This document shows, piece by piece, positions 46,392 to 56,228 of a stretch of DNA of 64,000 nt. The number at the start of each line of letters is the position of its first letter. The stretch's first letter is position 1. Below the pieces are notes generated by a model. The model saw only the letters and a program-made list of their open reading frames with translations. It was not told the origin of the DNA and searched no databases. Both the position numbers and the translations under genes were made by a program. This DNA is from Protea cynaroides (Eukaryota; Streptophyta; Magnoliopsida; Proteales; Proteaceae): positions 84,379,789 through 84,443,788 of the forward strand of contig CM053271.1 of NCBI GenBank assembly GCA_028583415.1, in the 5' to 3' direction.

Positions 46392-47657
46392 CTGTGACCA
46401 TATCAGGCGATGCGACAGCATCCTTAGATGTAACTGCGTAAACTCGTCCTTGATGTAGCTGCTTCCTGGGCTTAGGACATTCCCTTGCCATATGTCCCAC
46501 TTGGTTGTAGTTAAAATATTTTATCCCTTCAATAATTGGCTTTGGTTGCTGTGGAGTTGCGGGGGTAGTCTTGGCTGCAGCATTAAAGCCTTGAATACGG
46601 AAGGGTTTGAATCTCTTGTTATTCCCTCCGTTATAAGAATTTCCAGTTGGCCTTTTTATACCTCTGTTTTGCATGAAATAACTCTCCTTCGGGCTCGATT
46701 CTATAACTCGAGCAATTGGTGCAGCTTCATTATAGATTTTCTTTTAATGTCCCAGAACATGCTCGCGGATGTTTCCCCTAAGTCCCATGACGAACCTTCG
46801 GGTTTTTGTGTTTTCCTCTTGCATACTGGTGGGTGCAAAGAAGAACAGCTCTTCATAACGCTGTTGATATGCATCCACGGTCATCTGCCCCTGATATAAA
46901 CTCAGAAACTCTCTTTCCATAGAATTTCTGAAACTTCTAGGAAAGTACTTCTCAAAGAACGCCTCCTTATAAATATCCCAAGACAGTTGGGCGTGCTTTG
47001 TTAATAAATATGTCCTGGTAGACCTCCACCAATGGTGTGCATCTCCTTTAAGCATAAAGGTGGCACACAATACTTTTTCTTCTTCATTTAATGTCATCAT
47101 CATAAATTTTTTTTCCATTTCGTCAACCCAGTGTGCCGACCATAAAGGATCTACTGGCTTGCCATTAAATTCTTTGGGCTTTAGTTTCAAAAAATGCTCT
47201 ACTAGTCTGGAGTGGTCTAGCTGTTGCGGGACATACGCCCCATATATAGGTGGTTGGTATTGATATCCACCTTGAGCTACCTCAGGATTTTGTACTTGAG
47301 CCTGCATGATGGGAGTCTGAGGTGCGTGGGATATTGTGTTACTTCCCCCTGGAGCTGTGCTTGCCTGTCCTGCTAGCATTGGAGGTGTCTGTGCAGCTGG
47401 AAGAGTTATGTCTATGGTAGCTTGTATAGTAGCTTGTGCCTATTGCATTTGCTGCAGCTGTTGGGCCAAGTTCATTACGACTGTGGCCAAGTCTGTAGGT
47501 GGAACTGGCAGATTTATAGGATTTGTCTGCCCATTCATGACGGACGGTGCCGTGTTCATATTCCCCTGTGCTTCCGGGTGTGTCTGGCTATTTTCCCCCC
47601 AAGTGGTGGTGGTGAGATAGAGTTACGTCTCTGTCTGGTTACTCTGCGTCCAACCAT
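46381..47657 (-). pseudogene. Element C Gag
   Basis: Minus strand from the ATG at 47657 (MVGRRVTRQRRNSISP). One frameshift near 47590 and one stop near 47438 precede the intact core. The core reads HFLKLKPKEFNGKPVDPLWS, AHWVDEMEKKFMMMTLNEEE, WWRSTRTYLL, YFPRSFRNSMEREFLSLYQG and TVDAYQQRYEELFFFAPTSM. The zinc knuckle reads YFNYNQVGHMAREC: the first two Cys are Tyr (TGT to TAT), so nucleic-acid binding is probably lost. The frame ends at 46381 inside the gag-pro intron. Confidence 0.9.
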
Positions 47658-48446
47658 TAACTAATTTGATAGTGAGATTGCCTGAAAATCCTTGAACACG
47701 TGAGACAATCATTAAATACTTCATTCCCATACTTTAAAACCACTAACAAATGCAAATTTCAAAATTTTCAAATCATTCTATCGAAAATGCTGTATTTTCC
47801 TGATTTTCACCCAATTCTTCCGAGCCGGGGTCGTGGGGGGTCGGAGGTTCGACCCGGGTGTGCCTTGTAAATCGATCCGGGGGGGGGGTTGTAAGGTTCT
47901 GTCGACTTTCTAAAATCGATTTTTAAGTTCAATTCAAAGTCCATTTCCCATCTTTCTTCTCTCCTCCACCTCCCCTTTGAGTTGCAAAAATCCGATCCCT
48001 TGGTGGTTTCTCCCCCATGTTTTTAGGTTTTCATACCCTAGTCAGTTTTTGCTTTCATACCTATATCTCGATTTCTTTTTCAAATTAAACTTTTTTCAAC
48101 CGTAAAAATTCGATTTTTATTGGGGGCTTTTGTTGTTGGTGACTCGAGGAACGAAAGCCCTAAAAAATATTTGAGTTTCATCGGTTGGTTATCGAGAAAC
48201 TTAAATTTTACTCTTTTTGCCCTAATTTTGTCGAGATTTCGAATTTCTTGAAATTTCTTCCAATTTTAGCTAAAATTTCTGACTGTATGAGACAGGATAG
48301 TTTAGGATCTATGTAAGCCCTCCTGCCCACGTGTATGGGTGAAAAGTAAGGCTTTTGACCAATTTACGTCGTTATAATGTCGAAATTTTTGGATTTTTCA
48401 TCTTTACTAACCCAATATTTACTTCTCTTTGTTATTTGCAGATACT
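47658..48446. other. Divergent spacer in element C
   Basis: About 790 bp between gag start (minus) and antisense ORF start (plus). It ends with TTTGTTATTTGCAG directly before the antisense ATG, a strong splice acceptor. No protein recognised; it probably holds the promoter and 5' UTR intron of the antisense transcript. Confidence 0.5.
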
Positions 48447-49794
48447 ATGGCTCGTACCAAGGTACCTAGTGTTCGCGACCGTCTTTGCTTCCGTTCCCAT
48501 GAAGCCGAGACGCAGTATGCCCGCTACGCTCATAAGAAAATAGAGGGAGGCCACAAAGTGGACTGGGCTAGCTTGGCCTTGTTCGACGTAGAGAGGGTTT
48601 TGGCGATATGGGATGGCTCCCTGTCATCACTTATGATGCCTGTACCTGTCCTGACTTGGTATGCCAGTTCTATTGTAATCTTTAAGTGGTGGGGGATTAC
48701 AACGATGTTGAGAGGGGTGGTGATCTTAGGATCACTAGCTTTGTCAAGGGAGTTGAGATTTCCTTTGACTATCGACAGCTAGCGGACTTGCTGGGTATCT
48801 CCAGTGATGGCTCCTTCGTATTCTGTGCCCCGAGAGAGCCCCAGTTCTTTTCATTACAGATGAGGGCTGAGATAGACCGTCAGCTCATCAGACCTGATCG
48901 CTGGGAGATGAAAGCGAGTTATCTACGTTCAGATCCACGGGTGTACTGCAAGATCATTCAGCATAACCTGATACCGCAGAGTGGACACTATGAGAGGGTC
49001 TCCCAGTTGACCCAGTATCTGTTGTACTGCATATGCACTAGGCAGCCCGTCTGCCTTCCCTATATCATCATGCGGACGATGATCAGTGCCACGTTGCCCA
49101 GTCATATGGGCAACCTTCCTTATGGACGCATGATCACTACATTGCTTACACGCCTGGGGGTTGATTTTTTGGATGAGAAGATTCAGGAGAAATCCTTCTC
49201 ATCGCCTCTGGATTGGGAGGCCATCTGCAAGATGGGCATGCGGGATGCCCTGGTCAGCGATGAGGAAAGGAACGCAATGGTGCGCCCTCGCACTCGAGTG
49301 GAGATGGCTGACGCTGAGGCAGTAGCAGTAGCTGCTAGAGCAGGGGTTCATGGGGATGATGACGATCGGCTATCCATGGATGTAGATGCCATACTTCCTC
49401 CATCACCTACTCATACTACAGGAGCTGGTCCGTCTTCTTCAGCTGGTCCTTTACATGCAGCTGGTCCTTCATATACTCCTTTGATGACATGATGGAGATA
49501 TTACACGAGATACGAGAGGCTCAGCGCATGTCTGACTTGAGGATGGGAGAGCTTCTAGAGGCTCAGCGCTTGTCCGATCAACGGGTGGGAGAGCTTTTGG
49601 GTGCTCAGCGCATGTCGGATCAGCGGGTGGGAGATTTTAGGGATGCTCAGCGAGTGACTGACCAGCGGGTGGATGATCTCACAGCTAGTCTTCAGACGAC
49701 TCAGACTTAGATAGCTTGGTTGACTAGAGTCTACACTGAGGACTATGATAGAGACCGTGAGGCACCGCCTCCCCCATCACCTCCAACTTCTTGA
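48447..49794 (+). pseudogene. Antisense ORF of element C (PF20167-like, with 14-residue repeats)
   Basis: Plus-strand ORF antisense to C. It starts MARTKVPSVRDRLCFRSHEA, followed by DWASLALFDVERVLAIWDGS. A frameshift and a stop near 48.65-48.69 kb follow, then the long open part GGDLRITSFVKGVEISFDYR, LADLLGISSDGSFVFCAPRE, VYCKIIQHNLIPQSGHYERV, CLPYIIMRTM and NLPYGRMITTLLTRLGVDFL. A Pro/Ser/Thr/Gly linker follows and, after a one-base shift at 49489, four 14-residue repeats (EAQRMSDLRMGELL type). It ends PPPPSPPTS. It is collinear with A's antisense ORF, including SFVKGV, YC-IIQHN-PQSGHY and LPY. ATG follows the acceptor TTTGCAG by five bases. Role unknown. Confidence 0.72.
49516..49683 (+). 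repeat. 42-bp tandem repeat coding 14-residue units
   Basis: Four consecutive units encode EAQRMSDLRMGELL, EAQRLSDQRVGELL, GAQRMSDQRVGDFR and DAQRVTDQRVDDLT. The amphipathic heptad-like pattern (two heptads per unit) predicts a helical coiled-coil tail. Confidence 0.85.
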
Positions 49795-49862
49795 TGTATT
49801 TATTTTATCTTTCTTTTGTACTTCAGAGTAACTGTCCGGGCTGTGGACTGTACTCTGTTTTA

Positions 49863-49865
<3 letters not shown>

Positions 49866-49917
<52 letters not shown>
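49866..49917. repeat. (TA)n microsatellite
   Basis: An uninterrupted AT run of about 52 nt just beyond the antisense ORF stop, toward the C primer site. Confidence 0.95.
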
Positions 49918-49920
<3 letters not shown>

Positions 49921-50104
49921 TGTTCTTCCTTTGGTTGTATATAACTTTATTTCTCATTTAATAGATGCATTATTCTCTTTCAGTTTTGTCTCAAACAACA
50001 CAGATGCTTATGGTGGGTTATTATTACATCTTTTAAATTTTTACCCTATCTCAGTTCACGAACTTTTGTGGAAGTATACTGGTTTCACAGACAGGGCCTG
50101 AGAT

Positions 50105-50116
50105 GCTCTGATACCA
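50105..50116 (-). promoter_or_regulatory. Element C primer binding site (tRNA-iMet)
   Basis: GCTCTGATACCA is the exact complement of TGGTATCAGAGC, three bases inside the C 5' LTR. Confidence 0.92.
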
Positions 50117-50119
50117 AGT

Positions 50120-51756
50120 TGTCACACCCCAATTCTGCACCATTCAGAATGGTGTGATGAATCGCTAGTAAACCAATGGTTCAACCAGGATCTCTAATAG
50201 GCTGTGTCCATTAAAAATAAAACCATACACATCCACAACCATAATCAGAATAATACACAATAGCAAAAGTCTTATAGTAAACGAACTGAGAAATCTAACT
50301 GTGATAACCATAATAAAATATCAAGTTATTGTTGTATCAACTGATACATAAATAAATAAAGTAACAATTACATTCCCTTAATAATTCAAACAAAAATCTA
50401 ATCGAATATGCATGAGTTGCACTCACATGAGGGATCATGCGTATCCACTAAGTCTTCGGCTTTTATTGCAGCAACACGAGCGTACACCGGAGCACTCATA
50501 TAATCTTTGACCATAGTACCTGCATCATCAACTAAAAATATTCGACGTCGAGAGGGTGAGCACACATCATGGCTTAGTGAGCAAACAAAACAATGCAACA
50601 AACATATGCATGCAATCAATTCATATCTGTGGTCTAGTAAATAAGTTTGCAATGCGCTATAGAAAGGTTCGGTGGCCGCCTCGCCTCTATGCACAAGGTG
50701 TGGAAGCCTGCCCAAAGGTTAACATTTATTGTCATCCCCATCCACCCTACCATGGAATAGAGATAGAGCTAAAGTGTTGAGGCCCGGCCTATGACACTTC
50801 CCCTGATACTCTACCCATACCAACACGTAAGCCCCTGCTGGCGAGGGCTTGCAAACTGGGCTTGCAACTAACCAATCCTAATGCCAAACAGTATATCCAA
50901 GGCCTTACCCTAGCATCCCTCAATACGTCCATAGAGATAGGGCTAAGGCCCCCGGCAGAGTCAGAGACTACATGGTCCGAGACCACCTCCCCTCATACAC
51001 TACGACGTAATAGCTCTGCTAAGGTAATAGTGATACGACGATGTCAGTGGACAAGACTTGAGTTAGAGATAGAGCTAGAGTGCTGGGGCTCAGCCTATGA
51101 CACCCCCCCTGATACTCGCTCGCATCAAGCACACCAACCACACACATACATTCACATGCCTATTCCTATCATCATCATCATCATCATGTTATAAACAATA
51201 ATTTAAATATGCATGAACAATAATAATTGAAATATTGGATGACATGTTGAATGCACATAACAAGCATACATGCATTAAATCAACCATGGCATTGGACTCA
51301 AGAAATAAAAACAGTTTATTATTAACCAATTAGTTTAGGTCTTGTTCCCTCACCTTTGCTTAATTGTAGATCCTCTCTCAAGCTTTAAGAATCAATTAAA
51401 TATCAATATTATATCACTAGAAGACCTAATCAAGTCGATAGAATTTAATTAGAATTAATTATGATTTTAAAAAGCTTACTGTTAACTAGGGGTCGATGAG
51501 GGGGTCGGAGATCCCGTCAACCCCTGGTTCTAAATTGTCCGACCCCCAGTTAGAAACTCAGGGTCTGACTTTTTGTCTTGGGGGGTCCGACCCTACCTTG
51601 CTTGGTATGCGACCCTCCCCCTTATTTTTGTGTTTTTGGGTCAGTTTAATACCTAGGAACGTTATCTCCTTCACGCACTTGATCCATTTGGCTCGACCAT
51701 GATGGGTAGACCTGGTTCAAGGTGGTAAGACGGGTTAGTTTGATACGGGTCTTACA
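50120..51756 (-). repeat. Element C 5' LTR
   Basis: 1637 bp, collinear with the 3' LTR. It holds exon 2 at 51354-51382 and exon 3 at 50398-50531 of the LTR-internal reading frame. Confidence 0.93.
50398..51382 (-). CDS. LTR-internal mini-ORF, C 5' LTR copy (exons 2-3)
   Basis: Exon 2 (51354-51382) reads LREDLQLSK; exon 3 (50398-50531) reads VDDAGTMVKDYMSAPVYARV then AAIKAEDLVDTHDPSCECNS, CIFD, stop. Both are open with the same splice signals as the 3' LTR copy. Stop position differs by four codons because of a base change after CVFD/CIFD. No ATG upstream in phase was found. Confidence 0.42.
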
Positions 51757-51761
51757 TCATC

Positions 51762-52724
51762 TGCCTACCAAGGGGTCTATGCGTATCCACCACCATGGTA
51801 TGGAACGAGTACACAGGGACTGAACGACCTAAGCCGAGCAATGGATAGGTTCCTGAAACTGAAACACCCTACCTTCACAGGGAAACCAGGAAAACCATTA
51901 TGGCCTGCACAGTGGGTTGCTGAGATGGAGAAGAACTTCCGTCTGATGACTTGCATAGAGGATGAGAAGGTGCTATTTGCCACACACATGCTCAACGAAG
52001 ATGCCAATGCCTGGTGGAATTCTACCCGGTCATACTTGGAGACGAAACACACCCAAATCACCTGGAAATATTCAAGGGGGCTTTCTTTGATAAGTACTTT
52101 CCTAAGAGCTTCCGTGATCAAATGGAAAAGGAATTCCTCAACCTGCAACAATCCTAGACTATAAATGCGTACCAGCAGAGGTACAAAGAGCTGTTTTCCT
52201 TTGCTCCAGCGAGCATGCAAGAGGAAGAAACCAAAACCTGTAGGTTCACTATGGGATTGCGAGGAAGTATCCGAGAGCACGTTTTGGGTTTGGAGAAGTA
52301 GGTGTATAACGAAGCCGTGCAGATCGCTAAAGTGATCAAATCAAGCCAAAGGGACAGCTTCTTTGCTCAAAATAGGGGACTAAAGAGGTCTACTACTGAG
52401 ACTTCGGGAAGAGGGAACACTAGACCATTCTGCCCATATAGGGCTCAGTCTGCTGTGGTGCCAACAAGGAATACTACTGCACCACCACCACAGGTAGCTG
52501 GTCAAAACCCTAATGCCAAATGTTTTAACTATTAGCAATTGGACCGTTATGCAAAAACTTACACTCTACCAAGGAAGCAACCGCCACTGCAAGGGAAGAT
52601 ATTTGCAGTCACGACAGAAGAGGCAGCCGCATCACCTGATGTGGTTACTGGTATGAATTCATCTCCTATTGTTTTTTGTTACTGCATTACCATGTATGAG
52701 CATGTAGAACTAAGGGATAAGTAA
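51762..52724 (+). pseudogene. Element A Gag, C-terminal part (after C)
   Basis: Continues A gag: AYQGVYAYPPPWYGTSTQGL, WPAQWVAEMEKNFRLMT, ANAWWNSTRSYLETKH, a frameshift near 52063, then FFDKYFPKSFRDQMEKEFLN-like text in another frame. Stops follow near 52156 and 52301. The zinc knuckle is ruined (CFNY-stop-QLDRYAKTY). Unspliced, it ends at TAA 52722-52724 within the intron. Confidence 0.88.
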
Positions 52725-52731
52725 ATTCCAG
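52651..52731 (+). other. Gag-protease intron in element A
   Basis: 81 nt: donor GTTACTG/GTATGA, internal GAGCATGTAGAACTAAG with CTAAG branch-like motif, acceptor ATTCCAG. Spliced, the frame reads VTG-TIDITGVPARVLFDSGA without interruption. Unspliced RNA would stop at TAA 52722-52724. Position, donor context and the branch-like block agree with B and C. Confidence 0.72.
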
Positions 52732-55700
52732 GAACTATAGATATAACTGGTGTACCTGCCAGAGTACTCTTTGACTCGGGGGCTACACACTCCTTTGTTT
52801 CTGTGTCTTTTGGGAAGAGATTGGAGTTACTTGTCAAGTTCTTAACTCTAAGCTTATTAGTTCACTCTCCAGTGGGAGTAGAAGTGGCCTTGAATGAATG
52901 CTATGGGTCGTGCTCAGTTAGTATTGATGGGCGAAACCTAGAAGAAAATCTGGTCCAACTCAAGATGGTAGACTTTGATGTCATCTTGGGAATGGATTGG
53001 CTAGGCCATCATTCAGCTAGCTTATTATGTGTTGAAAAGAAGCTTGCTTTCAAGGATGATAATGGGAAGGAGTTTAGCTTCACCGGAACTAAATTACCTA
53101 GGAAGCGGAAGCTGATCCTCTCTGCTCTAAAAGCTAAGAAATGCTTAGAGATGGGAGGAGTGGGTTACTTGATGTCTATGGTTGACGTCGCTGCAGAGGT
53201 GCCAAATATGAAAGATCTAGATGTGGTACGAGAGTTTCCAAATGTATTTTCAGAGGATCTACCAGGTCTACCTCCAGACAGGGCTACAGAGTTCGTGATA
53301 GACCTTATGCCAGGGTCGACGCCGGTGTCTAAGGCACCGTACAGGATGGCCCCGACGGAGTTGAAGGAGTTGAAGACCCAATTACAAGAACAACTAGATA
53401 AGGGTTTCATACGGCCAAGTATATCGCCGTGGGGAGCGCTTGTATTGTTCGTAAAGAAAAAGGACGGTAACGTACAACTATGTATTGACTACCGAGAGTT
53501 GAACAAGTTAACCATCAAGAACCGATACCCTTTGTCTAGGATCGATGATCTGTTCGATCAATTGCAGGGTGCAAAGGTTTTCTCGAAGATTGATCTTAGA
53601 TTAGAGTATCACCAATTAAAGATCAAGGCAGGAGATATTCTGAAGACTACTTTCAGGACGAGGTATGAACATTATGAGTTCCTTGTAATGTCATTCGGAT
53701 TGACCAACGCCCCAGTGTCTTTCATGGAACTGATGAATCAAGTGTTTCATGACATGTTAGACACTTCGGTCCTCGTATTTATTGATGACATCTTGGTCTA
53801 CTCAAAGGACAGGGAGACTCATGCAACACACTTGAGAGCATCCCTACAACGGCTAAGAAGGGAGAAGCTTTACGCCAAGTTCAAGAAGTGTGAATTTTGG
53901 CTGAAGGAAGTGGCCTTCTTGGGTCATGTAGTGTCCGCAGACGGTATCAAGGTAGATCCAAGCAAGATCGCACTATAGTAGGATGGGATGCACCAAAATT
54001 AGTTGCAGAGATTCGTAGTTTCCTTGGATTGACTGGTTACTATAGAAGGTTCGTGGAAGACTACTCAAGAATCGTTGTTCCACTCACCAGACTAACCATG
54101 AAAGGAAAAAAGTTTATATGGACAGATAAGTGTGAGAAGTGCTTTCAGACTCTGAAGTCAAGACTAGTCTCTGCACCTATCTTGACCATTCCAGCACCAT
54201 GTTTACTATTTACTCTATAAACGGATGCATCAAGGTTGGGACTTGGATGCATATTGATGCAAGGAGAACAGGTGATTGCCTACGCATCAAGACAGTTGAA
54301 AGAGAATGAGAAGAACTATTCTACGCATGATCTAGAATTAGCAGCGGTCATTTATACAATCAAGGCTTGGAGGAACTACCTTTATGGTGAAAAGTTTCAG
54401 ATCAAGTTACACCACAAGAGTTTGACTTACCTTTTTACTCAAAAGGATTTGAATATAAGACAAAGGAGATGGCTGGAACTGTTGAAAGATGATTGTGACA
54501 TCTAGTACCATCCAGGTAAAGCGAATGTGGTGGTTGATGCCTTAAGTAGGAAGTGGGCATTGAAACCTGAGGCATGACCCAGTACAAATGCTACACTGTG
54601 TGCTGCAGCCTTGAGCTCAATAGAGAATGAAGAAAACCATATACTAGAGACAGCTGAAGATCCAGTGGAACAAGGCTTGATTCATAAGTTCACATTGATG
54701 TTTGCAGCCTTGAAGTTCTCACCAGATCTGGTAAATGAGGTGAAAGCAGCAATCCTACAGGATCCACACCTCAAGACCGTGCAAAAAGATCTAGAGAAGG
54801 GTAAAAACAACCCTGACTTTACGTATACCTGAGAGTGAGAAGTCAAATATCAGAGACAGAATTATGACAGAAGCTCATTATACCCCATACTCTGTACATC
54901 CAGGAAGCACTAAAATGTACCATGATTTAAAAAGATTATATTGGTGGAGGGGTATGAAAGTAGATGTAGCTTAATTTGTATTTTAGTGTCTAAATTGCCA
55001 ATAAGTGAAGGCAGAAAGACAAAGACCCACAGGTTTACTACAACCACTATCGAAGTCAGCTTGGAAGTGGGATTGTATCACAATGGATTTCGTCACTGGT
55101 CTACTCTTAACACCAAGGTCAGTGGATGCCGTGTGGGTGATAATCAATCAACTTACCAAGACAGCCCGCTTCATCACTTTTAGACCTCAGTACACCATGG
55201 ACAGATTGGCCAAGCTATATGTGGATAACATAGTTAGATTCACAGTGTCCTAGAGAGTATAGTATCTGAAAGAGATCCCCGTTTTACATCCAAGTTCTGG
55301 GAAGGATTACAGAAAATGATGGGAACCAAGTTGAAGTTTAGTACAGCTTTTCATCCTCAGATAGACGGGCAGTCAGAAAGAACTATTCAAATCTTGGAGG
55401 ATATGCTCCAAGCGTGTGCTCTAGATTTCAAGGGAGCTTGGGACGAGAAGTTATCGCTCCTCAAGTTTGCTTATAACAATAACTACCAGGCTATGATACA
55501 AATGGCTCTATACGAGGTACTCTATGGGAAGAAATGTCGTACACCTTTGTTATGGAATAAGGTGGGAGAGAAAAGGATCGTAGGATCAGAATTTGTAGAA
55601 GAAACTTGCTGAGCAATCGATCAAATTAAAGAAATAATAAAGACAGCTCAAGTTCAACAAAAGCATTATGCAGACAATCGACATCGAGATCTGGAGTTTA

Positions 55701-56161
55701 CAGTGGGTGACAAGGTATTCTTGAAGATATTACTTGTGCGAGGTCTGGAATAATTTGGTAAAAAGGGAAAGCTATGCCCCAGATACGTGGGACCATACGA
55801 GATATTGACCAGATGTGATAATGTAGCGTATCAACTGGCTCTACCACCATCCATGTCAAGCGTTCATGATGTGTTCCATGTTTCTTTATTGAAGAAGTAT
55901 GTCAGGGATCCATTGCACATCTTGACAGCAGACCCACCAGACTTGACAGAGGACTTGACATTTGAAGTGGTACCTGTGATGCTCACAAGCCGAAAGGTAC
56001 AACACCTTTAAAGCAAAGATATCCATTACGTCAAAGTGCATTGGAAAAGCCAAGATGTAGAAGAAATCACTTGGGAGGAGGAGAATGCAATGCGAAAGGA
56101 GTACCCTAACCTTTTTGATGAACAAGGTACGTGTAAATTTCAAGGCCAAAATTTCTTTTAA
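52732..56161 (+). pseudogene. Element A Pol (protease, RT, RNase H, integrase, chromodomain)
   Basis: The protease LFDSGATHSF is intact, and a 391-codon open stretch runs through most of RT (APYRMAPTELKELKTQLQEQ, FIDDILVYS). A one-base deletion near 53975 breaks the frame. Then come RNase H (stop-TDASRLGLG, HDLELAAVIYTIK), the integrase H2C2 region with several stops, WDCITMDFVTGLLL, IVSERDPRF (catalytic Asp now Glu), and FHPQIDGQSERTIQ. The C-terminal VAYQLALPPSMSSVHDVFHV is followed by the chromodomain-like VKVHWKSQDVEEITWEEENA. A segment just before IPESEKSNI near 54.82 kb is deleted relative to B. It ends at 56159-56161 beside the polypurine tracts. Confidence 0.9.
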
Positions 56162-56214
56162 GGGTGGGGGAGTTGTGAGACCTACATGTAAATTTTAGGG
56201 ACAAAATTTTTTTT

Positions 56215-56228
56215 AAGGGTGGGGGAGT
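56215..56228 (+). promoter_or_regulatory. Polypurine tract of element A
   Basis: AAGGGTGGGGGAGT directly before the 3' LTR. The same tract followed by TGTGAGACC occurs about 57 bp upstream, as in element B. Confidence 0.8.

Larger units (their letters stand above)
42036..51756 (-). mobile_element. Element C: reverse-strand Tekay-like relative, nested in A gag
   Basis: 9,721 bp, flanked by a perfect TCATC duplication (42031-42035 and 51757-51761). On the minus strand the LTRs start TGTAAGACCC and end GGTGTGACA like A and B, but are shorter (1638 and 1637 bp) and largely different inside, so C is a separate family. Minus-strand order: 5' LTR 50120-51756, primer site, antisense ORF on the plus strand, gag, short intron, pol with an internal deletion, polypurine tract, 3' LTR 42036-43673. 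LTRs are similar in length and text, but the coding parts carry stops. Confidence 0.93.
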
